A stretch of 64,000 nt of DNA from Tretioscincus oriximinensis (GCA_022410635.1 JAJVDF010000869.1:1-64000); one strand, 5' to 3'. Shown: positions 23,901 to 32,956, numbered from the stretch's first letter. Numbers and translations are program-made. The notes: generated from the sequence alone by a model not told the origin.

Positions 23901-26900
23901 CAGGTCTGTGCAAGAGGAAACATTCATTTTTTTTGCTAATAAAGACCAAGCATAACAATATTAATCCAGAAAAAATAGTCTATTCAGGGAGACCATGGGA
24001 AGGTTTTGTCTTTTGTCTTCTGCTTGAGATGCCCAGAAGCAATTGGTGAGTACTGTGTGAGATAGGATGCTCAACTAGGTGGCCTGTGGCCTCATCCAGC
24101 AGAGCTCCAGGGGACATCCAAAGGGAAAGGGGCAACCTCATTGTAATTACAGGTAGAGCCACCTCCCACAATGGCCACCTGCCCAATATTGTCCTGGTCA
24201 GTAGGAAACCTGAAGTGTTTGGCAACCCACTAGTCAGCAGAGTGATGTAAAAGCATTTCTCTGGATCTGGGAGGTCAATCATGCCATTAACTGCGTAATC
24301 CAGGATTGGCTACAGCGACAGAAGCTCTGCCTCCTGGGAATATTCAAAGCCCCTCCAGAGACGGACCCCCCTAATCCTTCTATCGCTGACAGCAACCAAA
24401 CAGAGGAGGATTCATTTGTGGCAGTATCCAGTGGCAGACTGTAGTAGTTGACATGGGGTGAAGCAAAAGGATGTGCCCAAGGTTTTCAGGGTCTCCCCCT
24501 CTTAATTCTGCCAGGGTTTCTCCTGGGTTGTCATTTTCTTTTTCTTTTTTTGGACAGCATGGCCAGCAGCTGTACAGGCACATCTACTTAGGCTGCAAAG
24601 AAGAGGACAACGAACACAAGAACTTTGAGCTGCTCTACACCTCTCTTGCACTGATAACCATTGAACTGGCAAATGAAGAGGTGGTCACCGATCTCATCCG
24701 CTTGGCCATTGCCTTGCAGGTACTTAAGCCAGAGGCTGCTGGGCAATTGGGAAGAGTGAAAGCAGTGGGATTTCCAGGAATGTTTTTGGGAGAGTAATAT
24801 GTGAGAGTTCTTTCCCCACTGAGCCATATTCCAGAATATGTCTCAAAAGATGGGCTATACCTGCGTGGGCTAGTGCAAACTATGGCAGGCCCACAATCTC
24901 ACTCATTTGGGCTTAGCATTTATGGTAAATAGGAGGCCTCTATTCTAAGATACATCTAGAGTAAGACTTAGTGCGGAAAAGGCCATAATGTGTAGATTAA
25001 CATTTCTGGTGCTTTTTAACATCCCTACATATTTCCCATTTTTACATGCTTTGAGCTTGTGGGATACAACATTTCACTTAATTAGTTTCTGAATAGAAAG
25101 AAACTGTTTCAGTAGAAATAAATAGTATAGAAATTTTTAAAAATTCTATACATTTAAAACAAGGTAATAAACTGTTGATTTCAAATGTTGAGGTTCAAAG
25201 AAATAAGTGTGTCTAATCTGGACCCAGCAAAATCTTCCTGGGGTGTGTGGTCTCATAATACCGAAGGATGGATGTCTTGATCCTGCATCCGAGATGGAGC
25301 AACAGGCAGTATTCCTCAAAATGCCATTTGTAGGGTTTTGAGAACAAATGAAAATTTTGTCTTCTTCTGTTCCAGGCTGCCCAGGTGCAATTGATAGGCC
25401 ACTGTGTGTGTCAGAAGGCTGGACTGACTGACTGGTTGGTTGACTGGTTGGCTGGCTGGCTGGATATCCTAGCAAGGGTGTCTTGCAGCACCTTAGTGAC
25501 TAACAAGAAAAAGGAAGATGGCAGGAGCCTTTGTACACAAGGTTAGAAAAGGTCCTGCTGCCACCCTTTTTCTTATTAGTCTTCAAAGTGCTGCAAGAGT
25601 CCCTTGCTGGATCAAATGATAAAAGTAAGAGCTTTTATCTCACTCTACACCCGAAGGTCACCCAGCAGGAGGAATGACTTAAAAGGAACCCACTGCAGGC
25701 ACGGATAGCTCAGTTGCTAAAGAATCTGCCTCTCGCCTGGGAGATGGGGTTTCGAAGCCCTGTGTCAGACGTGGGGAGGTTGGGCACCTTCCACTAGCCT
25801 GTAGCTCTAGCCAACCCAGCTATTCGAAAGCATGAATTGCAAGAAATTGCAACGACTGCAAGTAGATACATGGGAACCACCAGATCCTGGTGCCCCTTTG
25901 AAAGATGAGAAAAGCGGGGTATAAGAACCCAGTTCTTCTTCTTGTTGTTCACTGAAATGTGGTCTTTTCTGTTTATCTGTTCCCCAAAGGACACAGCTAT
26001 TCTTAACGAAGACAACCTGCCCATGTTTAACCGCTGCAGCATCATGGCGCTGGTCGCCGCCTATCTCAACTTCTTGAGCCAGATGATCACGGTCCCTGCT
26101 TTCTGCCAGCACATCAGCAAAGTAGGTCTAAGCGCCTCCCACCTTCTTGTCTAGGCTGCTAGGAGTCTGCTCAGTTTTGTGGGGGATGGAGAGAGTGGCT
26201 GCTGGCAACGGGTCATTTGCAGGAATTTTCTGCTTTCTCCTGCATCAGTGGTTCTTTCCAGTTAGAAGGACATTTTGCTGTGCTTTTCAGGTCATTGAAA
26301 CCAGAACTGTGGAAGCCCCGTACTTCCTGCCAGAAGCCATATTTCGAGACAAGTGCAAGTGAGTGACTTGGAAATTATGCGTTGCATCCAAGAAAAGGGA
26401 AGAATCTAAAGATGAATTCACACTGAGCCTTATTCTGGACTGTATCTCAGAACAGGACTTGGCCATCTACATGCCAGTGTAGACTATGGCAGCCCCATAG
26501 GCATGGTGGCACAGAGGTTAAGAACAGGCTTTTCAACAGAGAGATTGACGTTTGGGAGCCATGTACCTGCCATGGTGAGGGGTGAGCACCCTCTCTTGGG
26601 CTTGGCTTCAACCAACCTAGCTGTTCAAAAACAAGTTTTTGCAAGTAGATAAATAGGTTAGTAGATGAATAGAGGAATCCAGACTATAGCCCTTTGGGCC
26701 AAAAATAGCCTGTAAGCTGTTCTGAGTCCCTACGGGTGAGAAGGATGGGGTATAAAAACCCAGTTCTTCATCTTCAACACTAGCATGCGAATGGCAGGTC
26801 CCGATTTCAAGATGCAGCCCTGAATAAGGATCAGTGCAAATTCACCTTAATATACAATGGTCAGATTTGAAAATTGGCACTCCAAGGCCCCCCACCGAAT

Positions 26901-29900
26901 CCAAGCCACACCCCTAACCTAAGCCACGCCTCCTTCCTTCAAATGGAACCACGATTTTTAAAAATCACGAGTTTTTAACAGACCCAGGAAGCCACACACG
27001 CACATCCCTTCAAATCAATCCATTGCATTTTTTGGATAGCCAAGAAGAAGGATAGCTTATGGAGAAGAAGGAAGACAAGCCAACTAGACCTCGGCAAGCA
27101 TCCTTTTTACAAGGCCCTAAAGGGCTTCAACCCTTTTCTTTGTTGCTTCACAGTCTTCCTAAAAGCCTTGACAAGGACGACAAGAATTTGTTTTTCCTGA
27201 CTCACAAGATTGCTGAATCCTTGGGTGGCAGCGGATACAGCGTAGAGCGTCTCTCTGTGCCTTACGTGCCCCAGGTGACAGGTGAGCAGCTGCAGAACCC
27301 TGTACAGGTTGACTGGCCACAGCAGGGGACGGGTACGAGGAACTGGAAGTGTCCGGAATCTCGTCTCTTGAGAGCTGCTTCTCCCACAGTCCTTCCTATC
27401 AGCACCCCTCCCCACACACACACATTTGTGAAGTCTCTATATAAAAAACACAACCCAGGACCTCAATGAACAGGCTTAAGGAAGCTATTTAGTGTCCCCC
27501 ACAGCTCCCCTTCCGAGCATATCCATAAGAGTTGCAGTTTTTTTGAATGTATCTCCCACAGATGACATAGAATTGGTGCGAGGAGGGAATAATTCTATTT
27601 CTTTACCTAAAAATATACGTCTCATCCTTCTTTCAAAGGGTCACAACCCTTACAACATAAAATATATCTTAAAACATCTTTAAAATACAGTCCTCCCTCC
27701 CTGGCACATGCTCTCTGAATGCAATTTGTTGTTTATTAATGATCTGTCTGTTTGACCATATTGTTTTGTTTATTTATATAGTACTATCCGTATATCACAA
27801 ATCCAATCCCGTAGTTAAAAAGATATAAAAATATGATAAAAATGCATCTTGGATGACAGTCTGATGAAAGTGGTGGTGTGGATAGCACTGGAAGCAGTGA
27901 GGCAGTGGTGGTGGCAGGGTAGTGGTGGTAAGGGCTTCCAAAATGGCAAGTCCCTCCTACTTTTGACTGTGTGCCTGTTTGCAGATGAGGACCGGCTGTC
28001 ACGGAGGAAGAGCATTGTAGACACCGTGTCCATTCAAGTGGACATCCTGTCTGGCAGTGGGATGGAGGACAAGGCAAGTCTCTTCCCTTCGTTTTGGGTG
28101 GCAGGACACACAATCTCAAAGCCATTTTGTAGCTGATGTCTTGTTTTTGCAGATGTAGGTTCATGCTATCACATCAAAACTTGTTCTATGTTCCCATAAA
28201 ATAAGACATGTCCCTCGCCCAGCTTCCCTTCTGAGTTTTCTGCATGTTTATATGGGATGGATTTGTCACAGCCATAGATGCTACAAAAAGTTTGGAGTGC
28301 ACGGTGCCTCTGAAGACCAACAGAGCCCTAAAAGAAGGAGCCTTTGCTGAATGGCCAGTCTAATCCACCTTAGCGTGGGGCCTCAACCACAGATCCATAC
28401 ACAGACAAAACAACACTTGCTGGCTTGTTTTCACTTCCTTTCCTAATTACACCTAACACTGAATTTTCACTGCTGCTGCTTAAAATAGCTACAAGTTAGG
28501 AATGTATGTTACCAGAAATCTCTGTGGCTGCATAAGTTTGTCCTTAGATAGCACATTCTTGTTTTGAAAATTCGTTAGAAAATTAGTCATGTGCAGTGAT
28601 GCATTTCCTGTTGTTAGCATGACTAATTCCATGGCTCGTGTTTTCTGCAGGTGAACAATGCTGAAGAAATTACCTTTGAAGCCCTGAAGAAAGCAATTGG
28701 TGAGGTTCAGGGTCCTGGGCCCCCCTTGCCTTCCATGCAGATAAATGCCGGTTCACCTTTTGCAGTTTCTGATTCAAACTTTGAAGAAAAAAATTTCAAG
28801 GGAGAGTCAGTTATGCTGTGAGAAGCCCAGTTAGAGAAATTCCCAGGACACATTTAATTTCTTCATTTATATTTAGAAATGCTTATTATGCCTTTCACCA
28901 CAGGTCTCAGGGTGGGTAAAAAGAGAGAGAGAGAAATAGAAATGATTAAAACTTGTTCAAAATAAATTTCTTCCTCTCAGTGAATTCAATTCAGTATAGA
29001 ATTAGAGTGAATCCCACCTGTTGGTGCCCCCTAATAACGTTTGGCCCACAGTCTAGACTGAGCCCAGTTGTATCCCATATGGCAGCAGCCCATTTATTGC
29101 AAAACTAAGAAGGGTTCAAGATGCTCAGCTGGGTTCTTTTCTCTTAGTCAGTCTCAAGCCATCCAGTTTTTATTAACTGATTTGAACTTGCACCTTAAGG
29201 GTAGATTACCTGCAATAATAACAAGATATAAACTGAACCTCTGACACCCTTTTCTGCCCCTTCCTCATTTTTTTTAACCAACACTCAAGATAACACCGGC
29301 CTTGAAGAGCAAGAAAAAGAGAAGAGACGCCTTGTGATTGAGAAGTTCCAGAAAGCTCCCTTTGAAGAGATTGCAGCCCAGTGTGAGAACAAGGTGAGGC
29401 CCAGTGCCCCTGGGGGGCTGTTTCATGAGGTCTGCAAGGGCCCAAATCCTCTAGAGCAGTGGGAACTTTTAATGGATTTCATGGGAGGCAAAAGCCAGGC
29501 TGTCAGGGCCGTGCAGCCCTTCTTTGGAGTTTCCTGCTTGAAAACTGCAGGGCGTCTCTGGCCATGGCCAGCCTTCTCCTGCTAACCTGTACCCGAAAGG
29601 GTGTCGCCCATTTGTGCTGACATGAGGAAATAAAGGTATTGAGGGACCCTCAGCCTCTGCCCTATCTCAGGGTGGTTGTGCTAAGACAGCTCCCTCCTCA
29701 CATTATTAGGGAGGATAAATATATTTGTAATGGGGAAAAGGTTCTTGCAGGCTGGGCTTTGTGGGGGCCTGATGGTGTTGCTCCCTCCCAAAAGGAAACT
29801 GTCCCCAGAGCAATTTCAGCTTCAAGGGTGTGTCTGTTTCCTCCCCGCAGGCCAATCTCCTCCACGACCGCCTTGCCCAGATCTTGGAGCTCACCATTCG

Positions 29901-31294
29901 GTAAGTGAAGTCAGCCAGAGGTGGGTGCTGCTGCCTCAGCCATTAACAGCCGTCTGATGGTGTGGGGGTTTCTGCCTGTGGCCAGAGGGGCTGATTAATG
30001 GGGCAGACAGGGAGAGGGAGGGACGCTGAAATATCCTCTGAGTGGGCCAAGTGCAGCTGCCTGTGACTGTGCCAAGTTGGAAGCAAAAATGGTGCTCGGC
30101 AAGGATAAAGCACTGTCCCTGCAGTCTGATTCCTCGCTGGGCAGATTTGGGATGTGGAAGTTCAGCTGATAACTGTAAAATAGTTATAAAAGCAGATAAA
30201 TAGAATGATTTAAGCAATGGGGGGAAAGCAGTTCCTTTTCACCAGACCTCTGTATACAGACTCTGAGGGTGCCTGAAGCATCTCAGAGAGAAACTGTTTC
30301 ATAGACAGTTTGGTGTAGTGGTTAGAGTGTGGGACTCTTATCTGGTAGTCTCCTGGTTTGATTCCCCACTCCTCCATGAAAGCCAGTTGGGTGACCTTGG
30401 GCCAGTCACAGTTCTTGAACTCTCTCAGCCCCACCTACTCCACAGGGTGTCTGTTGTGGAGAAAGCAACAAAAGCTGTGTGTGCCATCTTATGGTAGGCC
30501 GCCCTGAGACCTTCGAGTATAGGGCAGAATATAAATACAAATAAATAAATAAATAAATAATAAATAAATAAATAATCTGTGGGATACCCCCAAAAAGGCC
30601 CTCACACCTTCCCCACTCCTTGATGAAGAAGTCCAACAGAAGGAAGGAATAAATCTGGAAAGGAATAAATCTGTAACATTAACAAGAAAGGCATCGACAG
30701 TGGCAATGTTCTGAGCTCTGTGATTGGGCTTTGTTGGCCAATTGGAGAGCTTGGAACAATGCAGCCTTTGCATTGCCACAGCAGTCAGAGGAGCAGAGAA
30801 GGTTCCACTGCCTCTTGCGAACAAAAGACACAGCAGAGATAAAGGAGATAAAGGAGAATATCCTCTGCCTGTCCAACTGCCCACAGCTTGAGGGTGAACA
30901 AAGGTTGCGGCAGTTAGCGGACGTTCCCCCATGTATGGGCTTCTCCACTAGTCATAACAATTCCTTGGGATGTCCATGTGTTTTGTGCTCTCTTAGCAGG
31001 ATTCCCCTTTGTATTCTTTTGTATTAAAATAAAGCAGTCCAGAGAGCGTCTGTTTTGTGGCATTTGGATTGTCTGCATACTCACAGGCCCAAAGACATAC
31101 CTGGCTGCTGCTTTTCTTCAGGTTTCCTTGAGCGGCAGGGCCAGTGGCTACCCAGGATCCTAACCACATTGCCTCCTCTCTCTTGCAGTCCCCCACCCAG
31201 CCCCTCCGGGACCTTGACCATCACAGCCGGGCACCAGCGCTACCAGTCGGTTCCTGTCTACGAGATGAAGTTTCCTGATCTCTGTGTGTATTAA
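2244..31294 (+). CDS. EFR3A: EFR3A, plasma-membrane scaffold for PI4-kinase IIIα (C-terminal 656 residues; 5' part outside window)
   Basis: EFR3 proteins are palmitoylated peripheral plasma-membrane proteins that recruit the PI4KA-TTC7-FAM126 complex to make PI4P. Exons: 2244-2393, 3482-3619, 4726-4804, 5310-5445, 8175-8339, 15954-16068, 19370-19421, 21739-21911, 23606-23681, 24558-24719, 25990-26121, 26291-26358, 27154-27281, 27985-28073, 28651-28699, 29290-29393, 29851-29900, 31189-31294. They sum to one partial codon plus 657 in-frame codons including the stop. Landmarks run from GIQGVVRKTVNDELRATIWE to the terminal YEMKFPDLCVY. Residues such as NMNNAVRPVFA and GSGYSVERLSVPYVPQ fit EFR3A rather than the paralogue EFR3B. 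The family is an all-helical ARMADILLO/HEAT-like rod; its N-terminal cysteine motif lies outside this window. The intron after 28073 has a GC donor. One N occurs in exon 8 (about 21808). Exon phases all agree, so the gene looks intact. Confidence 0.95.
2467..2510. repeat. (ATCT)n microsatellite
   Basis: About eleven tandem TATC/ATCT units in the EFR3A intron, 74 bp after a splice donor. Preceded by a degenerate pyrimidine-rich stretch of the same composition. Confidence 0.95.
3028..3275 (+). mobile_element. tRNA-derived SINE
   Basis: Degenerate head (…gtgtttcagcagagatgctgg…), the body 'caacatggtggggaagatagaa', then the shared 3' module 'gccgctttgag…aaaagcggggtataaaa'. The same layout recurs in at least a dozen places in this window. 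I assign it to the squamate tRNA-SINE group from general resemblance only. Confidence 0.75.
4085..4250 (+). repeat. Dispersed repeat, 'ccatctagtccagctttctg' family
   Basis: Segment with 'gaatgaggccacagtagccc' and 'tctgtcttacacagtggccc', also found at 41100-41220, 42430-42560, 47620-47830 and, in its longest form, 53235-53530. It resembles a very common reptile LINE (CR1/L2-like) 3' region. A short related piece with 'ataagaacttaagaatagcc' is at 4320-4372. Confidence 0.6.
5898..5979. repeat. (TA)n-(CA/CG)n alternating purine-pyrimidine tract
   Basis: About 40 bp of TA dinucleotides run directly into about 38 bp of CA/CG dinucleotides, giving about 80 bp of uninterrupted purine-pyrimidine alternation in an EFR3A intron. 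Such tracts can adopt cruciform or Z-DNA in principle; nothing here shows that they do. Confidence 0.9.
7600..7985 (+). mobile_element. L2-type LINE 3' end
   Basis: Landmarks in order: 'cgccttcttccatatagacc', 'ctgtggtagctccca', 'ttcgacaccaggtaaaaa', then the tail 'gggcgggatataaattgcta'. The same order is seen in the better copy at 61065-61590. Degenerate; no open reading frame of significance. Confidence 0.65.
8478..8745 (+). mobile_element. tRNA-derived SINE
   Basis: Head 'gtggtgcagagattaagagc', body 'gtgatggggaagatag', tail 'agaatggggtataaaaacct' followed by a pyrimidine-rich end. Lies in the large EFR3A intron upstream of the DIRS insertion. Confidence 0.75.
9335..9665. repeat. GC-rich minisatellite, ~31-bp unit, about 10 copies
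   Basis: Repeated unit of the form 'ggggctgtggNggatcatgg' plus 'ccaggcagcgt', with unit lengths between 30 and 36 bp. Long apparent open frames arise on both strands here (for example 9197-9736 minus and 9302-9685 plus). They are made of translated repeats and I do not regard them as genes. Confidence 0.85.
9740..9856 (+). repeat. DIRS left inverted terminal repeat
   Basis: Contains 'ctggatctagaagataagtc', 'ttgattggttatagcaac' and 'cttataaagcccctt'. Each is matched in reverse complement by the right repeat at 15724-15833. The TATAA-like 'ttataaag' near 9838 could be part of the element's promoter; that is inference. Confidence 0.8.
9990..12105 (+). pseudogene. DIRS Gag-like region, decayed
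   Basis: The longest continuous frame is 10969-11430 (153 residues). It is acidic and serine-rich, with DRESSPELTVPLIDSSALE followed by a helical part FRFFKQELFPKLLEKLLATL. A second part at 11447-11862 and a Gln/Arg/Tyr-rich C-terminal part at 11880-12106 are in other frames. Position, composition and order fit the Gag of DIRS elements; there is no zinc knuckle. Several stops and frameshifts separate the parts. A 14-base G run at 12062-12075 sits at its 3' end. Confidence 0.6.
12110..13620 (+). pseudogene. DIRS reverse transcriptase, split by an insertion
   Basis: The first half (12110-12607) has PLFTHQW, then NLQYIKTFI, HFKMETL and LDLEDAYLHVPIHP, and ends at LPFGLGSS. The second half begins at the YLDD active-site box (13140-13151) and runs through ANKDLHDTLCCLQAHGFWVN to about 13620. 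This is the DIRS arrangement of RT motifs. The 12608-13138 segment has replaced the short stretch that should join the two halves. A stop also occurs near 12378 in the first half. Confidence 0.85.
12608..13138. other. AT-rich segment replacing part of the DIRS RT
   Basis: About 530 bp with composition unlike the flanking DIRS coding sequence, containing an AATAAA near 12941. No terminal inverted repeats or target-site duplication are visible. About 25 RT codons expected between the FGLGSS and YLDD motifs are missing, so this is a replacement rather than a clean insertion. Origin unknown. Confidence 0.6.
13595..13935 (+). pseudogene. DIRS RNase H-like domain, decayed
   Basis: TTEANLTGWGAHCQG near 13603-13650 carries the first acidic position region. 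WLKLKSIVLALQDF (about 13707-13745) and VRTDNITAKAHVNKQSGT (about 13776-13829) carry the later acidic positions typical of this RNase H. In-frame stops occur after GAHCQG and again near 13872. It follows the RT directly, as in other DIRS elements. Confidence 0.7.
13936..14390 (+). pseudogene. DIRS region between RNase H and recombinase
   Basis: Fragments DAKWSLHQALF, EGVDALSHPWPTGLLYAFPP and PKKPWSSTLMSLA match the segment that follows RNase H in DIRS elements, sometimes annotated as an adenine-methylase-like domain. The frame is interrupted at least twice. I see no intact methylase motif and make no claim of activity. Confidence 0.5.
14195..15408 (+). pseudogene. DIRS tyrosine recombinase, frame-broken
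   Basis: The N-terminal core-binding part (about 14380-14620) has STVTSSSRVWRTFCSW and LRSSTLRRQVTAIASVL. A frame shift and stops follow around 14650-14890. The catalytic C-terminal part is open from about 14878 to 15408, with the HSTRSASVLAAF block (HxxR-type, about 15202-15237) and a later tyrosine in a suitable position (TFAWHYKL). This is the enzyme that replaces integrase in DIRS elements. The stop is at 15406-15408. Confidence 0.78.
15724..15862 (+). repeat. DIRS right inverted terminal repeat with outer extension
   Basis: Reverse complement of the left repeat (9740-9856), extended outward by 'ccccacaggtaagaatgat' and 'aatggggtgttcctg'. The same extension is seen at 650-694. A CAG/GTAAGA donor-like site is at 15834-15842, about 112 bp before the next EFR3A exon. 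Confidence 0.8.
16219..17194 (+). mobile_element. 5'-truncated non-LTR retrotransposon (LINE) with target-site duplication
   Basis: The 11-bp duplication tgaccagtttc flanks the element (16219-16229 and 17184-17194). The 3' end is an (ATG)n microsatellite after AATAAAGG, near 17155-17183. An open frame of 258 codons (16249-17025) covers the C-terminus of the LINE polyprotein. It holds RTLINPASRRAMSVARFNIL, then a CTC…H…C zinc-knuckle-like motif (CTCDHMVQDSLFHILFQC) near 16806-16860. The short microsatellite tail and knuckle suggest an Ingi/Vingi- or R4-like clade; I cannot choose between them. It lies in an EFR3A intron, same sense, and its frame is surprisingly clean. Confidence 0.82.
17265..17515 (+). 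mobile_element. MIR-like tRNA SINE
   Basis: Head 'agggtgtcaggctcttatct', core 'gctgggtgaccttgggcta', then 'gtctgctgtgaagagaatga' and the tail 'ggagtataaaaaccaactct'. The core 'ctgggtgaccttgggc' is shared with MIR/CORE SINEs. The same subfamily is at 30300, 42815, 50250(-) and 63290(-). Confidence 0.78.
17640..17890. repeat. Dispersed repeat, 'ggaggctgttccaaagtgtg' family
   Basis: Shares the 'gagggaggctgttcca' block with the minus-oriented copy at 51980-52330 and resembles 6390-6540 and 23760-23900. Probably a LINE-derived 3' region; unassigned. Confidence 0.5.
18310..18650 (-). repeat. LINE-like tail, minus orientation
   Basis: Begins with 'tttatttatttacttacttg' and 'ccaccctgtacccgaaggcc', the complement of the 'gtacaaggcggtataaat' style tail seen elsewhere, then an A-rich part and a 'gaattccaccactagggggc' body. 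Unassigned L2/SINE-type repeat. Confidence 0.45.
18683..18905. mobile_element. Tc1/mariner-like long terminal inverted repeat fragment
   Basis: 'tgcatgtcaataaattagaa', 'cgtaattcaagtagtgaagc' and 'ttatgtagattcattataca' follow the order of the ~210-bp terminal repeat of a Tc1-like transposon that is widespread in fish and amphibians. No transposase or second terminus is seen nearby, so this is a solo end. Recognition is from memory. Confidence 0.6.
18961..19262 (+). mobile_element. tRNA-derived SINE with A and B boxes
   Basis: The head reads 'gatagctcagtcgctaagga' (A-box-like) and 'ggttttgaagccctgtgtcg' (decayed B box), then 'catgaattgcaagaaagtgc', 'gcctggtggggaagatagaa' and 'tgagaaaagcgggatataag' with a TTC-rich tail. 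Closely similar copies are at 25690, 47315(-), 51555 and 60680, so this subfamily was recently active. Confidence 0.85.
20298..20432. mobile_element. Palindromic MITE, Tc1/mariner-like ends
   Basis: The left arm 'gacatcaaaactatgaagg' (about 20308-20326) pairs with the right arm 'cgtagttttgatgtcttt' (about 20414-20431). Arms of this type are the ends of a Tc1-like family. A shorter relative is at 22800-22895. Confidence 0.55.
20610..21130 (+). mobile_element. CR1-type LINE 3' fragment
   Basis: Order of landmarks: 'ggtcagaccacatctagagt', 'ctgcctataaatatctgaag', 'ctacattgagcagggagtgg', 'ctggaggtccttcccaactc', then a 'tatgattctgtgattctat' octamer-type tail, which is diagnostic of CR1 3' ends. 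Confidence 0.8.
22070..22400 (+). repeat. Unclassified dispersed repeat (copy 1)
   Basis: About 330 bp matching 34675-35005 over its whole length: 'actacgcttcccagcaggtc', 'gctgggcatccaagcttt', 'gtagaaaagaaggcagaact' and 'ggaagctggtcattttgtta' all have counterparts there in the same order. No coding potential, tRNA boxes or inverted ends seen. Confidence 0.65.
22797..22895. mobile_element. Short palindromic MITE, Tc1/mariner-like
   Basis: 'tcaaaactatgaaggaac' (about 22812-22829) faces 'gtgttccttcatagtttg' (about 22858-22875). It is the same terminal sequence as at 20298-20432 with a shorter loop. Confidence 0.55.
23195..23285 (-). repeat. Dispersed ~90-bp repeat ('actaacaagaaaaagg' family), minus copy
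   Basis: Reads 'ccttttcttgttagtctc' then 'taaggtgctatgagatcccc'. Plus copies occur near 2525, 5036, 5660, 5740, 25485, 47200, 47835 and 53860. A frequent reptile LINE/SINE tail; family not determined. Confidence 0.55.
24252..24420 (+). mobile_element. DIRS left-terminus remnant
   Basis: 'ctggatctgggaggtcaatc', 'aggattggctacagcgacag' and 'aatattcaaagcccctcc' align in order with the left repeat of the 9.7-kb DIRS copy but are diverged. No coding part follows before EFR3A exon 24558, so this is a solo end. Confidence 0.7.
24800..25000 (+). repeat. Dispersed repeat, 'agtgcaaactatggcaggcc' family
   Basis: Shares 'gtgcaaactatggcaggccc' and 'ctaagatacatctagagtaa' with segments near 4900, 7040, 8930-9180, 26405, 41040, 42390, 46320, 50650 and 57520. 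One of the most frequent repeats in the window; family unknown to me. Confidence 0.55.
25240..25480 (+). mobile_element. CR1-type LINE 3' fragment
   Basis: 'ctgcatccgagatggagcaa', 'aatgccatttgtagggtttt', 'ccaggtgcaattgatagg' and 'agaaggctggactgactgac'. The same series is at 50780-51125, 57225-57500 and 59700-60335. It ends in an imperfect GACTGACTGGTTG/GGCTGGCTGG tetranucleotide run (25415-25460). Confidence 0.65.
25690..25945 (+). mobile_element. tRNA-derived SINE
   Basis: Head 'cacggatagctcagttgcta', B-box-like 'gggtttcgaagccctgtg', body 'gggaaccaccagatcctggt', tail 'agaaaagcggggtataagaa' plus TTCTTC. It ends only 45 bp before the EFR3A acceptor at 25989. An internal ~40-bp piece of the 3' half is missing. 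Confidence 0.85.
26496..26775 (+). mobile_element. tRNA-derived SINE
   Basis: 'ggcacagaggttaagaacag', 'agctgttcaaaaacaag', 'gtaagctgttctgagtccct' and 'gatggggtataaaaaccca'. Embedded in a copy of the 'catgccagtgtagactatgg' repeat, which continues on both sides (26405-26495 and 26780-26850). Confidence 0.75.
28074..28075 (+). promoter_or_regulatory. EFR3A: GC splice donor in EFR3A
   Basis: The exon ends GACAAG and the intron begins gcaagt; the acceptor is the normal cag before 28651. AAG/gcaagt is the standard strong context for a GC-AG intron. Using it keeps the reading frame (…SGSGMEDK then VNNAEEITFEALKK…). No GT in the area gives an alternative in-frame join. Confidence 0.85.
30300..30580 (+). 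mobile_element. MIR-like tRNA SINE with (AAAT)n tail
   Basis: 'ggtgtagtggttagagtgtg' (A-box region), 'tcctggtttgattccccact' (B-box region), 'ttgggtgaccttgggccagt' and 'gtctgttgtggagaaagcaa', ending in about 40 bp of AAAT repeats. This is the best preserved head of the subfamily in the window. Confidence 0.85.
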
Positions 31295-32956
31295 GCGCCT
31301 GCAGGCCTCCATGGGGCCTCTCGTCGCATTAGAGCACCTTGTGCCACTATGGCTTCATCTCATTGCACAGGCAGGCACGGCCTTGGAGGGAGCGCACCTG
31401 GGCTGGGGCTGATTCTGGTCACTCCCCTTCCTGTTCTCTTTGGCCTAAAGGCGTCGCAACCGTCATCCCTTCACTTTTGCCAAATTGCTTCTTAGAGAAG
31501 GCAGAGCTTTGAGGCCTGGAGCCGCAGGGCCTGTGTGGGACCACCTCAAGGGGGAGTTTCCCTGAGCATGTTTGCGTCTGTGGCTTCTACAGCACAAGAA
31601 CGTGAGTGATGCTGGGCACACACAGGAGTGTGACACCACGTTCAGGAAATGACCTCTTGCCTCCTTCATCAGCAAATCCAGGCATCGTTGGCCTTCCAAG
31701 GGGTTCCATTTGTACGTCTGCTTTGAAAACGGCTCTCGCCAAGCACCAAATGCTGATCTATTTTTGATGTCTTAAAAGTATATTGTTCTTGCCTTTGCTC
31801 TTTTTCCGGGGGGAAAATGTATTTTTGCAGTGCTACTTCTGGGGTCGTTAAATTCTATATATTTAGAAATTAGAGCAGTTTGACATAGTAAAATAGATCT
31901 TTGTTTTCTATGGATTCTTTATCAAATCGTAAAAGAAGCGGATTGTCCTAAGGCACATTTCTCTCCAGTATTCACAGTACGTCATTTGTTAAAGCTATTT
32001 TGTAAACAAAAAGGGGACTTTTCCTCATTTTAAAAAGCGCTTCATGACTCCTGCGCTTTAACTTTATTTCCTTATTTTTCTGCTGCCTTGGGACTGTCGT
32101 TCCTGGCATGTGGGGAAAGAGAATGAAAAACCAAACGCATTAATGCAGTGGGAAATAATATCAGTACATGATGAAAAGTAAACCATCTGCATTCATACAG
32201 TCAAGACAAATACGTAAACTCAACATTTCAGTGTCTGCATACTGTGTCCCATGAATGCAGACGGTTTCCTTTCCCTCGTGTATTGATGCTCTTTCTCAGT
32301 TTTGAGCCACTGTATAGTCTGTTGCTTTTTCATATTGATTATTGCATTCTCCCCAGTTCCTAGGTACATTTCGTATGTGGGGAATGGAGCCTTCATCTTA
32401 ACCTGCTTATGAGCATCGCCCGTGCTGTGAAGCCCAAGCCAAGTGCTTTTAAAGCCAGTTGACCATTTGTGTGGAGGGTAAAAATTAAAAATGTAGAAAT
32501 GCCTGAGAATGATCCCGTGGTAGCCAGGGAAGGTGTAGCAGGCAATGCGGGAGACATTCTAGGCAGCACCTCTTCATGGTTGTGTCGCGCTCCATTCAGT
32601 TGTTCTGGGAGGCCGAGAGGGAAGAATTCCAGATCCCTCTGAGGCTGAGATTTTGAGAAGATTAGGAGGGGGAGACTTAGCCTGGAAGGGCTGTGAAAGG
32701 ACTGGGGATGCATTTGCAAAACTCAAGCTGGTAGCCAAGCCCCTTCCTCTCCCTACCCACCCCATAAGCACAACTCTTCCCCACATCGCTTTCCCCTGTG
32801 CTCGCAACTTCTTCCCCCCTCCCCCCTGCTCAGGCCAGAGGCCGCTCCCCTTGTTGGTGCCATTTTCTTGAAGCCTTTTTTCCATTTTCTGGTTGCCTGT
32901 CAGCCAGTGGTGTCTTATTTAAAGAAGAGCGCCCACCAGAGGCCGGTACACGCACA

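Noticed and set aside
2244..31294. Assignment to EFR3B instead of EFR3A
   Set aside because: Exon sequences such as the NMNNAVRPVFA and GSGYSVERLSVPYVPQ regions match EFR3A and differ from EFR3B as I know it.
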